Positions 33,801 to 43,101 are shown, counted from the stretch's first letter. The stretch: 64,000 nucleotides of DNA from Labilithrix sp. (GCA_019637155.1 JAHBWE010000007.1:372001-436000); one strand, 5' to 3'. Notes: generated by a model not told the origin, from the letters alone. Translations and numbers: made by a program.

Positions 33801-34775
33801 ACCGGCGAGGTCGTCTTCACCGACGACGGGACGGAGATCGGCCGCAGCGACGTCGGCGCGAGCGGCGCGGCGTCGCTCACGCTGTCGTCGCTCGGCGAGG
33901 GCGCGCACACGATCGGGGCGTCCTTCGCGCAGACGAGCGACTTCGGCGCTTCGAGCGCGACGCTCCCGCACACGGTCAGCCAGAACGCGACCGCGATCAG
34001 CGTCGCGTCGTCGCCGTCGCCCTCGAAGTTCGGCGCCGTCGTCACGATCACCGCGACGCTCGGCGGCGCGACGACGACGCCGACCGGGAGCGTCACCTTC
34101 AAGGCCGGCGCGAGCACGCTCGCCACGGTGGCGGTCGACGCGAGCGGCCTCGCGACGACGACGACGAACGCGCTCCCGTTCGGGGACACCCTCGTCGTCG
34201 CGGAGTACGGCGGCGACACGAACAACGATCCGGGCTCGGCGAGCACGACCCACGTCGTCGAGAAGGGCTCGACCACGATCGCGGTCGTGTCCTCCGCGAA
34301 CCCGGCGACCGCGGGCGCGACGGTCGCCTTCAACGCGACCGTCCTCGCCGGCGGCGCGAGCATCACCGGCGAGATCGAGTTCCTCGACGGCGCGACCACG
34401 CTCGGCACGGTCGCGATCAGCGGCGGCTCCGCGACCTTCACGACGTCGACGCTGACCCTCGGCACCCACCCGATCACGGCGCGCTACCTCGGCAGCACGC
34501 AGCTCGACGGCAGCACGTCCGACGTCCTCTCGCAGGAGATCGTGGCGGCGGCGACGCCCGACGGCGGCGCGCCGGGCGGCCCGTCGACCCCCGGCCCGGG
34601 CGCGTCGTCCCCCGACGCCGCGACCACGCCGCCGATCTCGGTCGGCCCGCAAGGCCCGACGACCTCGGACGGCGGCGGCTGCTCGACGACCCCGCGCGGC
34701 GCGCCCGGAGCCCTCGGCGGCGCCGCCGCGCTCCTCGCCTTCGCGTCCCTCGCGCTGCGCCGCCGCAAGCGCTGA
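30843..34775 (+). CDS. Giant Ig-like-repeat lipoprotein with MYXO-CTERM-like tail
   Basis: A 1310-aa surface protein. The likely start is the GTG at 30843, which gives a clean signal peptide (LRFIPLWLVLFVTVFGLGC) with a lipobox Cys. About 230 residues of two unassigned beta domains come first. Ten tandem bacterial Ig-like (Big_3-type) domains of 85-110 residues follow, each built on the pattern NPSVFGQSVTFTA, PTGSVTFKDG, GTHTITAEYGGD. The end is a Pro/Gly/Ser linker, GGGCSTTPRGAPGALGG, a hydrophobic helix and RRRKR, i.e. a MYXO-CTERM-like sorting tail. Having both lipid and C-terminal anchoring signals is odd. It is encoded opposite to, and inside, the tuf-secE interval of the ribosomal cluster. 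An adhesin or stalk role is likely. Confidence 0.85.
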   Translation: MLRFIPLWLVLFVTVFGLGCSEQRETPPTGIARSAGTKAPPYSLTDSKNPTEEGEPFQLIAETMQEPLKGIAFAYACDTGVTDYTKCKGQFEGMRPQGWTQVAKSRWRSTWNVNEALKEGEYVIVAFSDDFGPSTPLPHKVLPRGGGGQPCCEDVKSFAIMDSPSSPSFFGTPVTIDAVFEAKPGATSFTSSYIEFYRNGNLERTETPREKAFGSGIYVASTTFALLPVGQHDVKARLVITLDGSTFDASLPKPHDVEKLETSTTVTGPATSTVGQLVTFTASFTAVPIGGKIDFYDGVAAPSPFDSATVSPNHTTATGSTNKLPAGERSIVARYTPNQPENVKGSQGSMAHTVDKANSQLTLSSGTNPSIVGQSVDFTAAVTCAAGAPTGSISFNFGDGSIVEAPITGGSAVAPHVFATESAGYAVSASWTGDVKCKGSNGSLSQVVNKAGASLVVTGPSTASYGDNVTFTATLSTPGATPTGSVKFSWVSGGTTTPFGTATLEPTPGGAKASASISTLAGQVAPYTITAEYGGDANYASATASTSITINPKATTTTVTTNKPAGTVYGELVNLTATVVRATPGGAGAPTGTVSFYSGSTTGPVLGGGPVALVGTTAVLSIATLSVNNHDIVAVFTPATGQPALNWASSNNSLAPLVQQVRRASTATVTITSNSPSGTGAPVTFTATVTATAPGAEPAGGNTIAGGATVTFKDGATTLGTGTAGASSTWTYTTSDLTAGTHTITAEYGGNASFSPSTSPPITQAVEAGAPSIVLTASKSPSVFGESVTFTAAVTKPTGEATGNVTFKDGATTIGTVPIANGSASLPVSNLSAGVHAIQAAYETATSTLAHSVNTAGTATTLTSSLNPSVFGQSTTLTAKVTSATTAIPTGSVVFKSGGVAIATATLDASGSATTPFTAPSGGTHPVAAEYAGDSNFGASSDALDQVVSRAESALSLAASANPSRLGSNVTFTATVSAVAPATAIPTGEVVFTDDGTEIGRSDVGASGAASLTLSSLGEGAHTIGASFAQTSDFGASSATLPHTVSQNATAISVASSPSPSKFGAVVTITATLGGATTTPTGSVTFKAGASTLATVAVDASGLATTTTNALPFGDTLVVAEYGGDTNNDPGSASTTHVVEKGSTTIAVVSSANPATAGATVAFNATVLAGGASITGEIEFLDGATTLGTVAISGGSATFTTSTLTLGTHPITARYLGSTQLDGSTSDVLSQEIVAAATPDGGAPGGPSTPGPGASSPDAATTPPISVGPQGPTTSDGGGCSTTPRGAPGALGGAAALLAFASLALRRRKR
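31625..34545 (+). repeat. Ten tandem Ig-like domain repeats
   Basis: Internal repeats of the 30843 gene, about 255-330 bp each, recognisable at DNA level through recurring GTCACGTTCACCGCG and CCGACCGGC...GTC segments. Similarity varies between units; units 6 to 9 are the closest to each other. Such arrays are prone to recombination and to assembly collapse. Confidence 0.8.
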
Positions 34776-34828
34776 GCCCGCGGGCCGGGCAGCACGCCGC
34801 CGGCTTCAGCGGCATGAACGCCCAACGA

Positions 34829-34863
34829 CGAAGCGCCGCAGGCACGGGGCCGGCGGCGCTTCG
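34829..34863. terminator. Hairpin between the Ig-repeat gene and tRNA-Trp
   Basis: CGAAGCGCCGC (34829-34839) pairs with GCGGCGCTTCG (34853-34863), followed on the plus strand by TTCTTCG. It lies between convergent units, 54 bp after the Ig gene and 8 bp beyond the tRNA-Trp 3' end, and probably stops transcription in both directions. Confidence 0.6.
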
Positions 34864-34870
34864 TTCTTCG

Positions 34871-34946
34871 TGGCAGGGGCTGAGGGGCTCGAACCCACGA
34901 CCTGCGGATTTGGAATCCGCTGCTCTACCAACTGAGCTAAACCCCT
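34871..34946 (-). tRNA. tRNA-Trp (CCA anticodon)
   Basis: A 76-nt cloverleaf with encoded CCA. The acceptor AGGGGTT pairs with AGCCCCT; the D arm is AGCTCAGTTGGTAGAGC; the anticodon stem GCGGA/TCCGC encloses loop TTCCAAA, anticodon CCA; the T arm is GTGGGTTCGAGCCC. It follows tuf-rpmG, as is usual in the ancestral tuf-rpmG-trpT-secE order. Confidence 0.97.
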
Positions 34947-34977
34947 TCGAGCCGCGCGCTTGGTGATGACGGCGCGG

Positions 34978-35139
34978 CTACTTCGTCTCCTTGTGGACCG
35001 TGTGGCGGTTGCACTTGGGGCAGTGCTTCTTGAGGGAGAGCTGCCCCTGTTGCTCCTTCTTCCGCGTGGTCCGGTAGTTCCGTGACTCGCACTCCGAGCA
35101 GACGAGAGCGATCTCGATGCGCCCGGAGTGCGTCGACAT
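34978..35139 (-). CDS. rpmG: 50S ribosomal protein L33
   Basis: A 53-aa protein of the zinc-ribbon (C+) type: CSEC and CPKC pairs, with the usual SRNYRTTRKK and HTVHKETK. It starts 12 bp after the tuf stop and precedes tRNA-Trp by 31 bp, so it is probably co-transcribed with both. The zinc-binding form indicates this is the zinc-replete version; no C-minus paralogue is in the window. Confidence 0.97.
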   Translation of the reverse strand: MSTHSGRIEIALVCSECESRNYRTTRKKEQQGQLSLKKHCPKCNRHTVHKETK

Positions 35140-35151
35140 GGCGGAACGCGC

Positions 35152-36342
<1,191 letters not shown>

Positions 36343-36385
36343 TATCGAGTCTCCTGCTCGTCGTCGCGTCGCGGTGGTGATGCTG

Positions 36386-36457
<72 letters not shown>

Positions 36458-36507
36458 TTGTCGTGTCGTCGTGTCTCTAAGAAAGTCGTCCTGAGTCCTA
36501 AGCTTCG

Positions 36508-36580
36508 AGCGGGAGACCGGGTTCGAACCGGCGACGTTCAGCTTGGAAGGCTGACGCTCTACCAACTGAGCTACTCCCGC
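36508..36580 (-). tRNA. tRNA-Gly (UCC anticodon)
   Basis: A 73-nt cloverleaf. The acceptor GCGGGAG pairs with CTCCCGC. The anticodon stem TCAGC/GCTGA encloses CTTCCAA, anticodon TCC. The T arm is CCGGTTCGAACCCGG. Third in the four-tRNA array before tuf. Confidence 0.97.
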
Positions 36581-36591
36581 ATGGTCACGAG

Positions 36592-36673
36592 TGGAGGGTG
36601 TTGGATTCGAACCAACGTAGGCATAGCCGGCAGATTTACAGTCTGCTCCCTTTGGCCGCTCGGGCAACCCTCC
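36592..36673 (-). tRNA. tRNA-Tyr (GUA anticodon)
   Basis: An 82-nt class II tRNA with a long variable arm. The acceptor GGAGGGT pairs with ACCCTCC, discriminator A. The anticodon loop CTGTAAA carries GTA, and the variable arm lies around CGGCTATGCCTACG. Second in the array; only 11 bp separate it from tRNA-Gly. Confidence 0.97.
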
Positions 36674-36717
36674 GCAATCTTTGTCTTTTAAGTCGTCCTA
36701 AGCTTCCTCTACCTTCG

Positions 36718-36790
36718 AGCTAGCGAGGGGACTTGAACCCCTAACCGCCTGTTTACAAAACAGGTGCTCTACCGACTGAGCTACGCCAGC
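36718..36790 (-). tRNA. tRNA-Thr (UGU anticodon)
   Basis: A 73-nt cloverleaf. The acceptor GCTGGCG pairs with CGCTAGC (one G-U). The anticodon stem CCTGT/ACAGG encloses TTTGTAA, anticodon TGT. It is the first gene of the tRNA-tuf operon. Confidence 0.96.
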
Positions 36791-36817
36791 ATAGTCCCTG
36801 TTTAGTGGGGGCCGCGG

Positions 36818-36846
36818 AAGTTAGCCGAACGCCACGCACCATTCAA
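36818..36846 (-). promoter_or_regulatory. Likely sigma-70-type promoter of the tRNA-tuf operon
   Basis: Read on the minus strand: TTGAAT, 17 bp, TAACTT, ending 28 bp before the first tRNA and followed by a GC-rich segment (CCGCGGCCCCC) such as the discriminator of stable-RNA promoters. A second TTGACA lies 40 bp further upstream (36886-36891) without an obvious -10. Confidence 0.5.
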
Positions 36847-36919
36847 GCCAAGACGGGAACTAGGGTTCGCACTCCCGGATCCCGCTGTCAATACAGGCCG
36901 CGCTCACGGCCGGTGGCGG

Positions 36920-38089
36920 CTACTTCGCGCTCGCCTTGGCCGCCTCGTCCGCGGCCTTCTTCTTCATGATCTCGAGCGTCTTCTCGAGCGTCTCCTCCGT
37001 GTACGGGAACGTCTTGAGGATCGCCTTCTCCTGCTCGAGCGCCTCCTCCATCTCCTTCTTCGCCTCCTCCGCGCGCTTCATCCACGCCGTCGCGACGCCC
37101 TGCATCTCCGGCTTCGAGCCGAGCGCGAGCGTGCGCTTCATCATCTCGATCCCCTTGTCGAGGAGCGCGCGGTAGCGCACGTGCATGATGCCGTAGAAGA
37201 GCTGCTTGTCGCTGTCGGTCTTCGCCTTCTCCGTCGGCGGGATCATCATCAGGTGCTGGTGGAGCGTGCGGTACATCTGGCCGACGCGGACGCCGCTCAT
37301 CGCCGCCCAGTGGAGGTCGACCGAGCGGATCGCGTCGGCGTACGAGGACTGCGCGTCGAGCAGGTACTGGCACCGCATCTCGAGCTGACGCACGAAGTCG
37401 GGCGGCGGCGGGTTCAGCACGATCTTCTCGGACTTCGTCTTCCGGATCTCGCCCTGCGCGTACTTGAGCATCGCCGCCGCGACGGGCAGCTGTCCGGTCG
37501 CGCCGAACCGCGTCTCCTCGACGATGTCGAGCCCCTCGTTCACGTCCTTCGCCGCGCCCGCCTCGTCGCCGGTGGTGATGCGCGCGAGCCCGCGCGCCCC
37601 GAGCCCGAGCATCTTGTCGGCGGGCTCGAGGCTCGGCCGCGCGAGGATGCGGTCGCCGGTCTCGCCGAGCGCCTTCCAGTCTTCGAGGTACGCGTCGAGC
37701 GACACCTCGCGCGCGAGCGCGCTGCGGGCGTTCGGATCGTCGGGGAAGCGCGTCGACACCTCGCGGAAGCGCGCGCGCGCCTTCTCGCGCTCGCCGATGC
37801 CCTCGTACGCGAGCGCGAGGTCGTAGAGCACGGCGGGATCGTTCGCGGAGGCGGGGTCTCCCGCGAGGAGCGCCTCGAACGCGTCGACCGCCTCCTGCCA
37901 GCTCTGCGCGAGGAGCGCGTGCTCGCCGCGCGCGCGGAGCTCCTTCGCGGTGCCTTGCACCTTCGTCGAGATGATCTGGTTCGACGCCTCGATCTTGGTC
38001 GGCGTCTTCGGCTCCGCCGGCGCCGCTGCGGCCGGCGCGCACCCTGCGATCGCGACGGCCACGATCGCCAACCCGCGACGAAGAAACAT
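36920..38089 (-). CDS. TPR-type lipoprotein of unknown function
   Basis: A 389-aa lipoprotein from the ATG at 38089 (signal peptide, lipobox IAGC, then Ala/Pro linker). TPR-like helices fill residues 60-200 (ALLAQSWQEAVDAFEALLAG, AVLYDLALAYEGIGEREKAR, ARFREVSTRFPDDPNA), then a long helical region ending in a highly charged coiled coil (EEAKKEMEEALEQEKAILK). It resembles outer-membrane BamD/GlpF-associated TPR scaffolds only in fold class. It is monocistronic, downstream of nothing obvious, and ends before the tRNA promoter. Confidence 0.8.
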   Translation of the reverse strand: MFLRRGLAIVAVAIAGCAPAAAAPAEPKTPTKIEASNQIISTKVQGTAKELRARGEHALLAQSWQEAVDAFEALLAGDPASANDPAVLYDLALAYEGIGEREKARARFREVSTRFPDDPNARSALAREVSLDAYLEDWKALGETGDRILARPSLEPADKMLGLGARGLARITTGDEAGAAKDVNEGLDIVEETRFGATGQLPVAAAMLKYAQGEIRKTKSEKIVLNPPPPDFVRQLEMRCQYLLDAQSSYADAIRSVDLHWAAMSGVRVGQMYRTLHQHLMMIPPTEKAKTDSDKQLFYGIMHVRYRALLDKGIEMMKRTLALGSKPEMQGVATAWMKRAEEAKKEMEEALEQEKAILKTFPYTEETLEKTLEIMKKKAADEAAKASAK

Positions 38090-38244
38090 CTTTCGAGCAT
38101 AAGCCTCGCGGCGCCGAGGAGCGACGTGCAAGAGACGCGGCCGCCCCTGGCCGCCGCGCGAGCAAGTGTTACCGAGATCGTCGTCGGGGGACGGATGGCG
38201 AACGGCCAGCCCGTGAGTGACCGGCATTCGGAGGTCCAGGACGC

Positions 38245-38448
38245 ATGAAGCTCTCGCATCTCAGCACGCGTGATCTCGAGGCCCAGGCGCAGCGCATCGA
38301 GGCGCAGCTCAAGAAGCTCGCCCACCGCCCGCGCCCAACCCCCTCCGAACGCACGCTGACAGCCGAGCTCAAACGCATGCGCCTGAGCCTCAAAGACCAG
38401 CTTCAACGCAGGGACTTCGCCCCTGCACCCCGCTCGCGCGATGCATAA
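38245..38448 (+). CDS. Small coiled-coil protein, DUF465/YdcH-like
   Basis: A 67-aa protein, LEAQAQRIEAQLKKLAHRP then LTAELKRMRLSLKDQLQRRD. The closing L-K-x-x-R-L-x-L-K-D-x-L is the hallmark of the YdcH/DUF465 helical hairpin. The function of the family is unknown. It lies alone between divergent and convergent minus-strand genes. Confidence 0.65.
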   Translation: MKLSHLSTRDLEAQAQRIEAQLKKLAHRPRPTPSERTLTAELKRMRLSLKDQLQRRDFAPAPRSRDA

Positions 38449-38492
38449 GAACGTCAGAACGTTTTGATGCCGCGCGCTCGCGTTCGACGCGG

Positions 38493-39014
38493 CTACTTCT
38501 TCGCGGGAGGGTCCGGGGCGGTGTCGTCTTCCTCGGGCGTTGGCTCGGGGTCGGGCTTGGGCTCGGGCTTCTTCGGCTTCGAGCGCGCGGGCTTCTCGGG
38601 CTTCTCCGGCTCCGGGGCGGCGGCGGGCTCGGTGCGCTCGTTGACGAGGTTCGCGGTCGAGGCTTCGTCGAAGACGATCTTGTTCAGCTCGTCGAGCGTG
38701 GCGGCGACCTTCGCCTTGCGCTCGGGGCCGAGCGCGCCCGGCGTCGCCTCCTCGACGCCGCGCGCGACCGCGAGCCAGTGGCGCGCGTCCGCCTTGTAGC
38801 CGACGCTGTAGTCGGCCATGCCGCGGACGAAGGCGTACGTCGCCTGCTCGGTCGCGGAGAGCCGCTGGAAGTCGGGCTCGATGTCGCGAAGGATCGCGAT
38901 CGAGCGATCGTGATCCTTCTGCTCGAACGCCCGCTCGCCGCGCGCGAGCTGGTCGCGGTACGTCGTGCAGGCGACGACGCCGCCGAGGAGAACCGCAAAG
39001 ACGGACGCGCGCAT
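38493..39014 (-). CDS. Small lipoprotein with TPR-like helices and Pro/Lys tail
   Basis: A 173-aa protein from the ATG at 39014, lipobox VVAC. A helical region ARGERAFEQKDHDRSIAILR looks like one TPR hairpin, followed by more helices. The last 45 residues are a repetitive Pro/Glu/Lys tail (EPEKPEKPARSKPKKPEPKP), probably spanning the periplasm or binding peptidoglycan. It starts 4 bp past the end of the phosphoesterase gene and is co-transcribed with it. Confidence 0.75.
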   Translation of the reverse strand: MRASVFAVLLGGVVACTTYRDQLARGERAFEQKDHDRSIAILRDIEPDFQRLSATEQATYAFVRGMADYSVGYKADARHWLAVARGVEEATPGALGPERKAKVAATLDELNKIVFDEASTANLVNERTEPAAAPEPEKPEKPARSKPKKPEPKPDPEPTPEEDDTAPDPPAKK

Positions 39015-39018
39015 GCGC

Positions 39019-40341
39019 TCAGTATCGCCGACGCCGCACCGCGTACGCAACGAGCGCCAGCGCCCACGGGAACGCGGCGCCGGCGCCGCGCGCGTCGCCC
39101 GCCGCGCGGCAGGAGCAGCGTGGAGACGGCGCGGCCCCGGGCGCGGGCGCCTTCTCCGGCTCGCCCAGCGCCGGCGCGCCGCCGTCGGGCGGCGTCGCCG
39201 CGAGGTCGCCGCAGAACCAGCCCTCCGCGTCCTTCGAGAGCGCGCACCGCTCGATGCGCGAGCCGTCGGCGCGGAGGGCGGTGAGCTGCATCACGCGCGG
39301 GCCGACGTCGGCCTCGACGAAGTGATGGACCGTCTCGCTCTTGCGCGACTCCGGGATGCGCGCGCGCAGCTTGTAGAGCGGCGCGCCTCCGCCTCCGCTG
39401 ACGACGAACGGGAGCCCCGCGCCGAGGCCGCGCTCGTAGACGTGATCGTGCCCCGAGAGCACGAGGTCGACCCCGTGCCGCTTGAAGAGCGCGGGGACGC
39501 CGCGCTCGTGGAGGCGGGGGTTGCCGCCGTGCGGGCCGCTCGACCACGGACCGTGATGCACGACGACGACGCGCCACGTGAGGCCCTTCTCGCCGTCCGC
39601 GTCGGACAGGACCTTCTCGAGCCAGCTGCGCTCGGCGCTCGCCGGCTTGAAGTGATCGAGGCCGTTCAGGAGGAAGAAGCGCGTGCTCCCCCAGCGGAAG
39701 GTGTGATTGAGGTGCTCCGGCTTCGCGACGCGCTCGCCGTTCGGCGGGCCGAAGAACTTCACGTAGCTCACGCCGGAGCCGTCGACGAGCTCGTGGTTGC
39801 CGACCGCGGAGACGAGGACACGCGCTTCGAGGAGCGGCGCCTCGATCTCGAAGAACCGCTGCCACTGCGGGAGCGAGCCGCCGTTCTCGACGAAGTCGCC
39901 GGTGTGGATGAGGAGATCGGCCGGCGACGCGACCATCGCGCGCACGACCCCCGCGTGGGCGGCGTCGTCGGTGCGGTTGTCGCCGTAGACGAGGAAGCGG
40001 AACGGCGTCGTCGTGTCGTCGGGCGGCGCGGTGGTGAACGACGCGAGCTTCGACGCGTCGCCAGCGTGGACCGAGTACGTGTAGCGCGTCGCCGGCGCCA
40101 GCGCGTCGAGCGCGAACGCGTGGAGCGCCTTCACGTCCGCGTCCTGCATCGTCCGCGCGGCGCCTCCGTCCGCGCCGGCGTTCACCTCGAGCGAGGCGGC
40201 GCTCGGCGGATCGACCTCGACGCGGACGACCGCGCTCGTCGTCCCGACGCGCTGCACCCACGGGCCCTTCGTGATACGCGCCTGCGCCGGCGCGGCGTGG
40301 AGCGCGACCACCGCGACGAGGGAGAACCGAAGACGAGTCAT
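39019..40341 (-). CDS. Secreted purple-acid-phosphatase-like metallophosphoesterase with MYXO-CTERM
   Basis: A 440-aa exported enzyme. The signal peptide ends near AQA. An N-terminal fibronectin-like domain (ITKGPWVQRVGTTSAVV) is followed by the catalytic domain with VYGDNRT, HTGDFVENG, VGNHE, HHGPWSS and SGHDHVYER, the full metal set of purple acid phosphatases. The C-terminus is a MYXO-CTERM: a Pro/Gly linker, CSCRAAG, a hydrophobic stretch and RRRRY, implying surface sorting with removal of the tail. The substrate is unknown. It is divergent from the kinase gene at 40372, with only 30 bp between starts. Confidence 0.88.
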   Translation of the reverse strand: MTRLRFSLVAVVALHAAPAQARITKGPWVQRVGTTSAVVRVEVDPPSAASLEVNAGADGGAARTMQDADVKALHAFALDALAPATRYTYSVHAGDASKLASFTTAPPDDTTTPFRFLVYGDNRTDDAAHAGVVRAMVASPADLLIHTGDFVENGGSLPQWQRFFEIEAPLLEARVLVSAVGNHELVDGSGVSYVKFFGPPNGERVAKPEHLNHTFRWGSTRFFLLNGLDHFKPASAERSWLEKVLSDADGEKGLTWRVVVVHHGPWSSGPHGGNPRLHERGVPALFKRHGVDLVLSGHDHVYERGLGAGLPFVVSGGGGAPLYKLRARIPESRKSETVHHFVEADVGPRVMQLTALRADGSRIERCALSKDAEGWFCGDLAATPPDGGAPALGEPEKAPAPGAAPSPRCSCRAAGDARGAGAAFPWALALVAYAVRRRRY

Positions 40342-40371
40342 CTCCGCCGCGAAGAAGTACACTATTCGCGG

Positions 40372-41469
40372 ATGTCCGAACGACCCGTTGCGTTCGGGAG
40401 GTACATGCTGCTCCGGCGCATCGCGGCCGGCGGCATGGCGGAGATCTTCCTCGCGGTCCAGCGCGGCGACCTCGGCGCGGCGGGGACGTTCGAGAAGCGG
40501 CTCGTCATCAAGCGCATCCTGCCCGAGCTGAACGACGACGCGACGTACGTGGAGATGCTCCTCCACGAGGCGAAGATCGCGACGACGCTCGATCACCCCA
40601 ACGTCGCGCACGTCTTCGACGCGGGGAAGATCGACGGGCGCTGGTTCATCGCGATGGAGTACATCCACGGTGAGGACCTCCGCGCGATCGTCCGCCAGAT
40701 GAAGCGCGCCGGCGTGCTCGCGTTCCCGCTCGAGCACGCGCTCGCGATCGTGCTCGGCGCGTGCGCCGGCCTCGTGCACGCGCACGAGCGGCGCGGCGAA
40801 GGCGGCGACGCGCTCGCGATCGTCCATCGAGACGTGTCGCCCCAGAACATCGTCGTCACGTTCGCCGGCGACGTGAAGCTCGTCGACTTCGGCATCGCCG
40901 AGAGCGCGACCGAGCACTGTCCCGCCGACACGAAGGGGAAGCTCAAAGGCAAGGTCGCGTACATGTCGCCGGAGCAAGCGCGCGGCGAGCCGCTCGACGC
41001 GCGGAGCGACCTCTTCGCGCTCGGCACGATCCTCTTCGAGCTCACGACGGGCAAGCGCCTCTTCAAGGGACAGAGCGAGATCGAGACGCTGATGCTCGTC
41101 TGCGATCGCGACGTCCCGCGGCCGAGCGACGTCGCGCCCGGCTACCCGCCCGCGCTCGAGCGCATCGTCATGAAGGCGCTCGCGAAGGACCGCGGAGAGC
41201 GCTACGCGAGCGGCCGCGAGCTCCAGGCCGATCTCGAGGCGTTCGTGCGCGAGGAGCGGCTCGGCGTGTCGCGGCTCGCGCTCGAGCAGTTCATGCGCTC
41301 GCTCTTCCCCGCGCGCGACGAGTCGGCGGGGCTCCGCCTCAGCGCGCCGCCCGCGCTCGCGGAGGCCCCGGCGCGGAACCGCCCGCTGCCGCGGCGGCCC
41401 GGCCCCGTCCTCCTCGCCGCCGCCGCCGTCGCGATCGTCGCCGCGCTCGTCGCGCTCCTCGTCCGGTGA
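40372..41469 (+). CDS. Ser/Thr protein kinase with C-terminal membrane anchor
   Basis: A 365-aa kinase. The kinase domain fills residues 8-275: AAGGMAEIFLA loop, the Lys of LVIKRIL, catalytic VHRDVSPQNIVV (the DVSPQN variant is the common myxobacterial form), VDFGIAE and AYMSPEQARG. A Pro-rich linker leads to one final helix (LLAAAAVAIVAALVALLV) with no outside domain, so it is tail-anchored with the kinase in the cytosol. It precedes an outer-membrane protein gene by 52 bp. Confidence 0.92.
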   Translation: MSERPVAFGRYMLLRRIAAGGMAEIFLAVQRGDLGAAGTFEKRLVIKRILPELNDDATYVEMLLHEAKIATTLDHPNVAHVFDAGKIDGRWFIAMEYIHGEDLRAIVRQMKRAGVLAFPLEHALAIVLGACAGLVHAHERRGEGGDALAIVHRDVSPQNIVVTFAGDVKLVDFGIAESATEHCPADTKGKLKGKVAYMSPEQARGEPLDARSDLFALGTILFELTTGKRLFKGQSEIETLMLVCDRDVPRPSDVAPGYPPALERIVMKALAKDRGERYASGRELQADLEAFVREERLGVSRLALEQFMRSLFPARDESAGLRLSAPPALAEAPARNRPLPRRPGPVLLAAAAVAIVAALVALLVR

Positions 41470-41521
41470 CCCTCGCGGCTTTTTGGGCCGCCGGGGCGCG
41501 TCTCGCTACGCTGATCGGGCC

Positions 41522-43099
41522 ATGCGCGCGCGCCGGTTCGGGAGCATCGCGATCGTCCTCGGGACGCTGGCCGCCGCCTCTCCGGCGCGGGCCCAGACGA
41601 CCCCGATCCAGCGGGGCTTCGCGGTCGATCGCCTCGATCTCGCGGAGCGAGGGAGCGAGTGGTTCGCCCTCGACTCGCTCGATCTCCGCGGCAAGGTCCG
41701 GCCCGCGATCGGCGTGACGACGGTGTGGAGCCATCGCCCGCTCGTCGCCTACGACGAGGACGGCAACTACCTCCGCTCGCTCGTGCGGCATCAGGTGTTC
41801 ATCGATCCGAGCGCGTCGCTCGTCCTCTTCGACCGGGTGCGCGTCGGCGCGCTCGTCCCGATCGGGGTCTACGCGAAAGGGCGCACCGTCGTCACGAACA
41901 CCGCGACGTTCCCGCCGCCGGGCGGCCGCCTCGGCGACATCCGGCTCGGCGCCGACGTGCGGCTCGCCGGAGAGTACGGCGATCGGTTCACGCTCGCAGC
42001 CGGCTCCGCGCTCTACCTCCCGACCGGGACGCGCGAGAGCTACACGAGCGACGGCAACACGCGCGTCGTCGTCCCGCGCGTGACCGTCGCCGGCGACATT
42101 TCGCTTTTCGTGTATTCTGCACGCGCCGCGCTCCACTACCGCGCGCTGACGGAGCGCTACGACGGGACCAGGCTCGGCAGTCAGCTCGAGCTCGGCGGCG
42201 CCGCCGGCGTCCGCCTCGCGAAGCGAAGGCTCGTCGTCGGCCCCGAGGTCTTCGCGAGCAGCGTCCTTCGCAGCGACACGTTCCTCACCAGCCAGGCCAC
42301 CTCCGTCGAGGCGATCCTCGGCGCGCACTACAGCGCCGGCGACTTCCGGTTCGGCGCCGGCGTCGGCCGGGGTCTCGCGCACGGTCTGGGATCGCCCGCC
42401 TTCCGCGGCGTGCTCTCGGCCGAGTGGGCCCCCGCCTACGAGAAGCCGGCGCCGCCCCCTCCCCCGCCGCCGCCGCCGCGGGTCGAGCCGCCGCCGCCGC
42501 CCCCGCCGGTGGAGCCGCCTCCGCCGCCGCCGCCCGATCGCGACGGCGACGGCATCGTCGACGCCGAGGACGCGTGCCCCGATCTCCCCGGCGTCGCGAG
42601 CCCCGAGACGTACGCGAACGGCTGCCCGCCCGATCGCGACGGCGACGGCGTCTACGACAAGGACGACGCCTGCCCCGACGCGCCCGGACCCGCCGATCCC
42701 GATCCGAAGAAGAGCGGCTGCCCGCTCGCGCGGATCGAGGACGGCCAGATCCGGATCGCGGAGCAGGTCCGCTTCAAGAGCGGGAGCGCGGAGATCCTGG
42801 GCGACAGCGACATGATCATCATCGCGATCGCATCGACGATGAAGATGCACCCCGAGATCAAGAAGGTGCGGGTCGAAGGGCACACCGACAGCACCGGCTC
42901 GCCGCAAGGGAACGTGAAGCTGAGCCAGGCGCGCGCGGAGGCGGTCGTCGCCGCGCTCGTGAAGCGGGGCGTCGACAAGAAGCGGCTCGTCGCGAAGGGG
43001 GTCGGCGCGGGGAACCCGATCGACTCGAACCAGACCGAGGAAGGCAAGCAGGCGAACCGCCGCGTCGAGCTCCACATCGTCGAGTCGGCGGCGCCGTAG
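41522..43099 (+). CDS. OmpA-family outer-membrane protein with TSP3 repeats
   Basis: A 525-aa protein with a signal peptide ending ASPARA. A beta-barrel-like N-terminal half (SLVLFDRVRVGALVPIGVYA, DRFTLAAGSALYLPTG) is followed by a Pro-rich hinge near residues 310-345, then two thrombospondin type-3 calcium repeats (DRDGDGIVDAEDACPD and DRDGDGVYDKDDACPD) and a C-terminal OmpA/MotB domain (VRVEGHTDSTGSPQGNVKLS, QARAEAVVAALVKRGV) that binds peptidoglycan. This is a common myxobacterial porin/anchor layout. The Pro codon run makes the region repetitive at DNA level. Confidence 0.92.
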   Translation: MRARRFGSIAIVLGTLAAASPARAQTTPIQRGFAVDRLDLAERGSEWFALDSLDLRGKVRPAIGVTTVWSHRPLVAYDEDGNYLRSLVRHQVFIDPSASLVLFDRVRVGALVPIGVYAKGRTVVTNTATFPPPGGRLGDIRLGADVRLAGEYGDRFTLAAGSALYLPTGTRESYTSDGNTRVVVPRVTVAGDISLFVYSARAALHYRALTERYDGTRLGSQLELGGAAGVRLAKRRLVVGPEVFASSVLRSDTFLTSQATSVEAILGAHYSAGDFRFGAGVGRGLAHGLGSPAFRGVLSAEWAPAYEKPAPPPPPPPPPRVEPPPPPPPVEPPPPPPPDRDGDGIVDAEDACPDLPGVASPETYANGCPPDRDGDGVYDKDDACPDAPGPADPDPKKSGCPLARIEDGQIRIAEQVRFKSGSAEILGDSDMIIIAIASTMKMHPEIKKVRVEGHTDSTGSPQGNVKLSQARAEAVVAALVKRGVDKKRLVAKGVGAGNPIDSNQTEEGKQANRRVELHIVESAAP

Positions 43100-43101
43100 C
43101 G

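Noticed and set aside
31625..34545. CRISPR-like array in the repetitive Ig gene region
   Set aside because: Repeats are long, divergent and coding; there are no short identical repeats with spacers.
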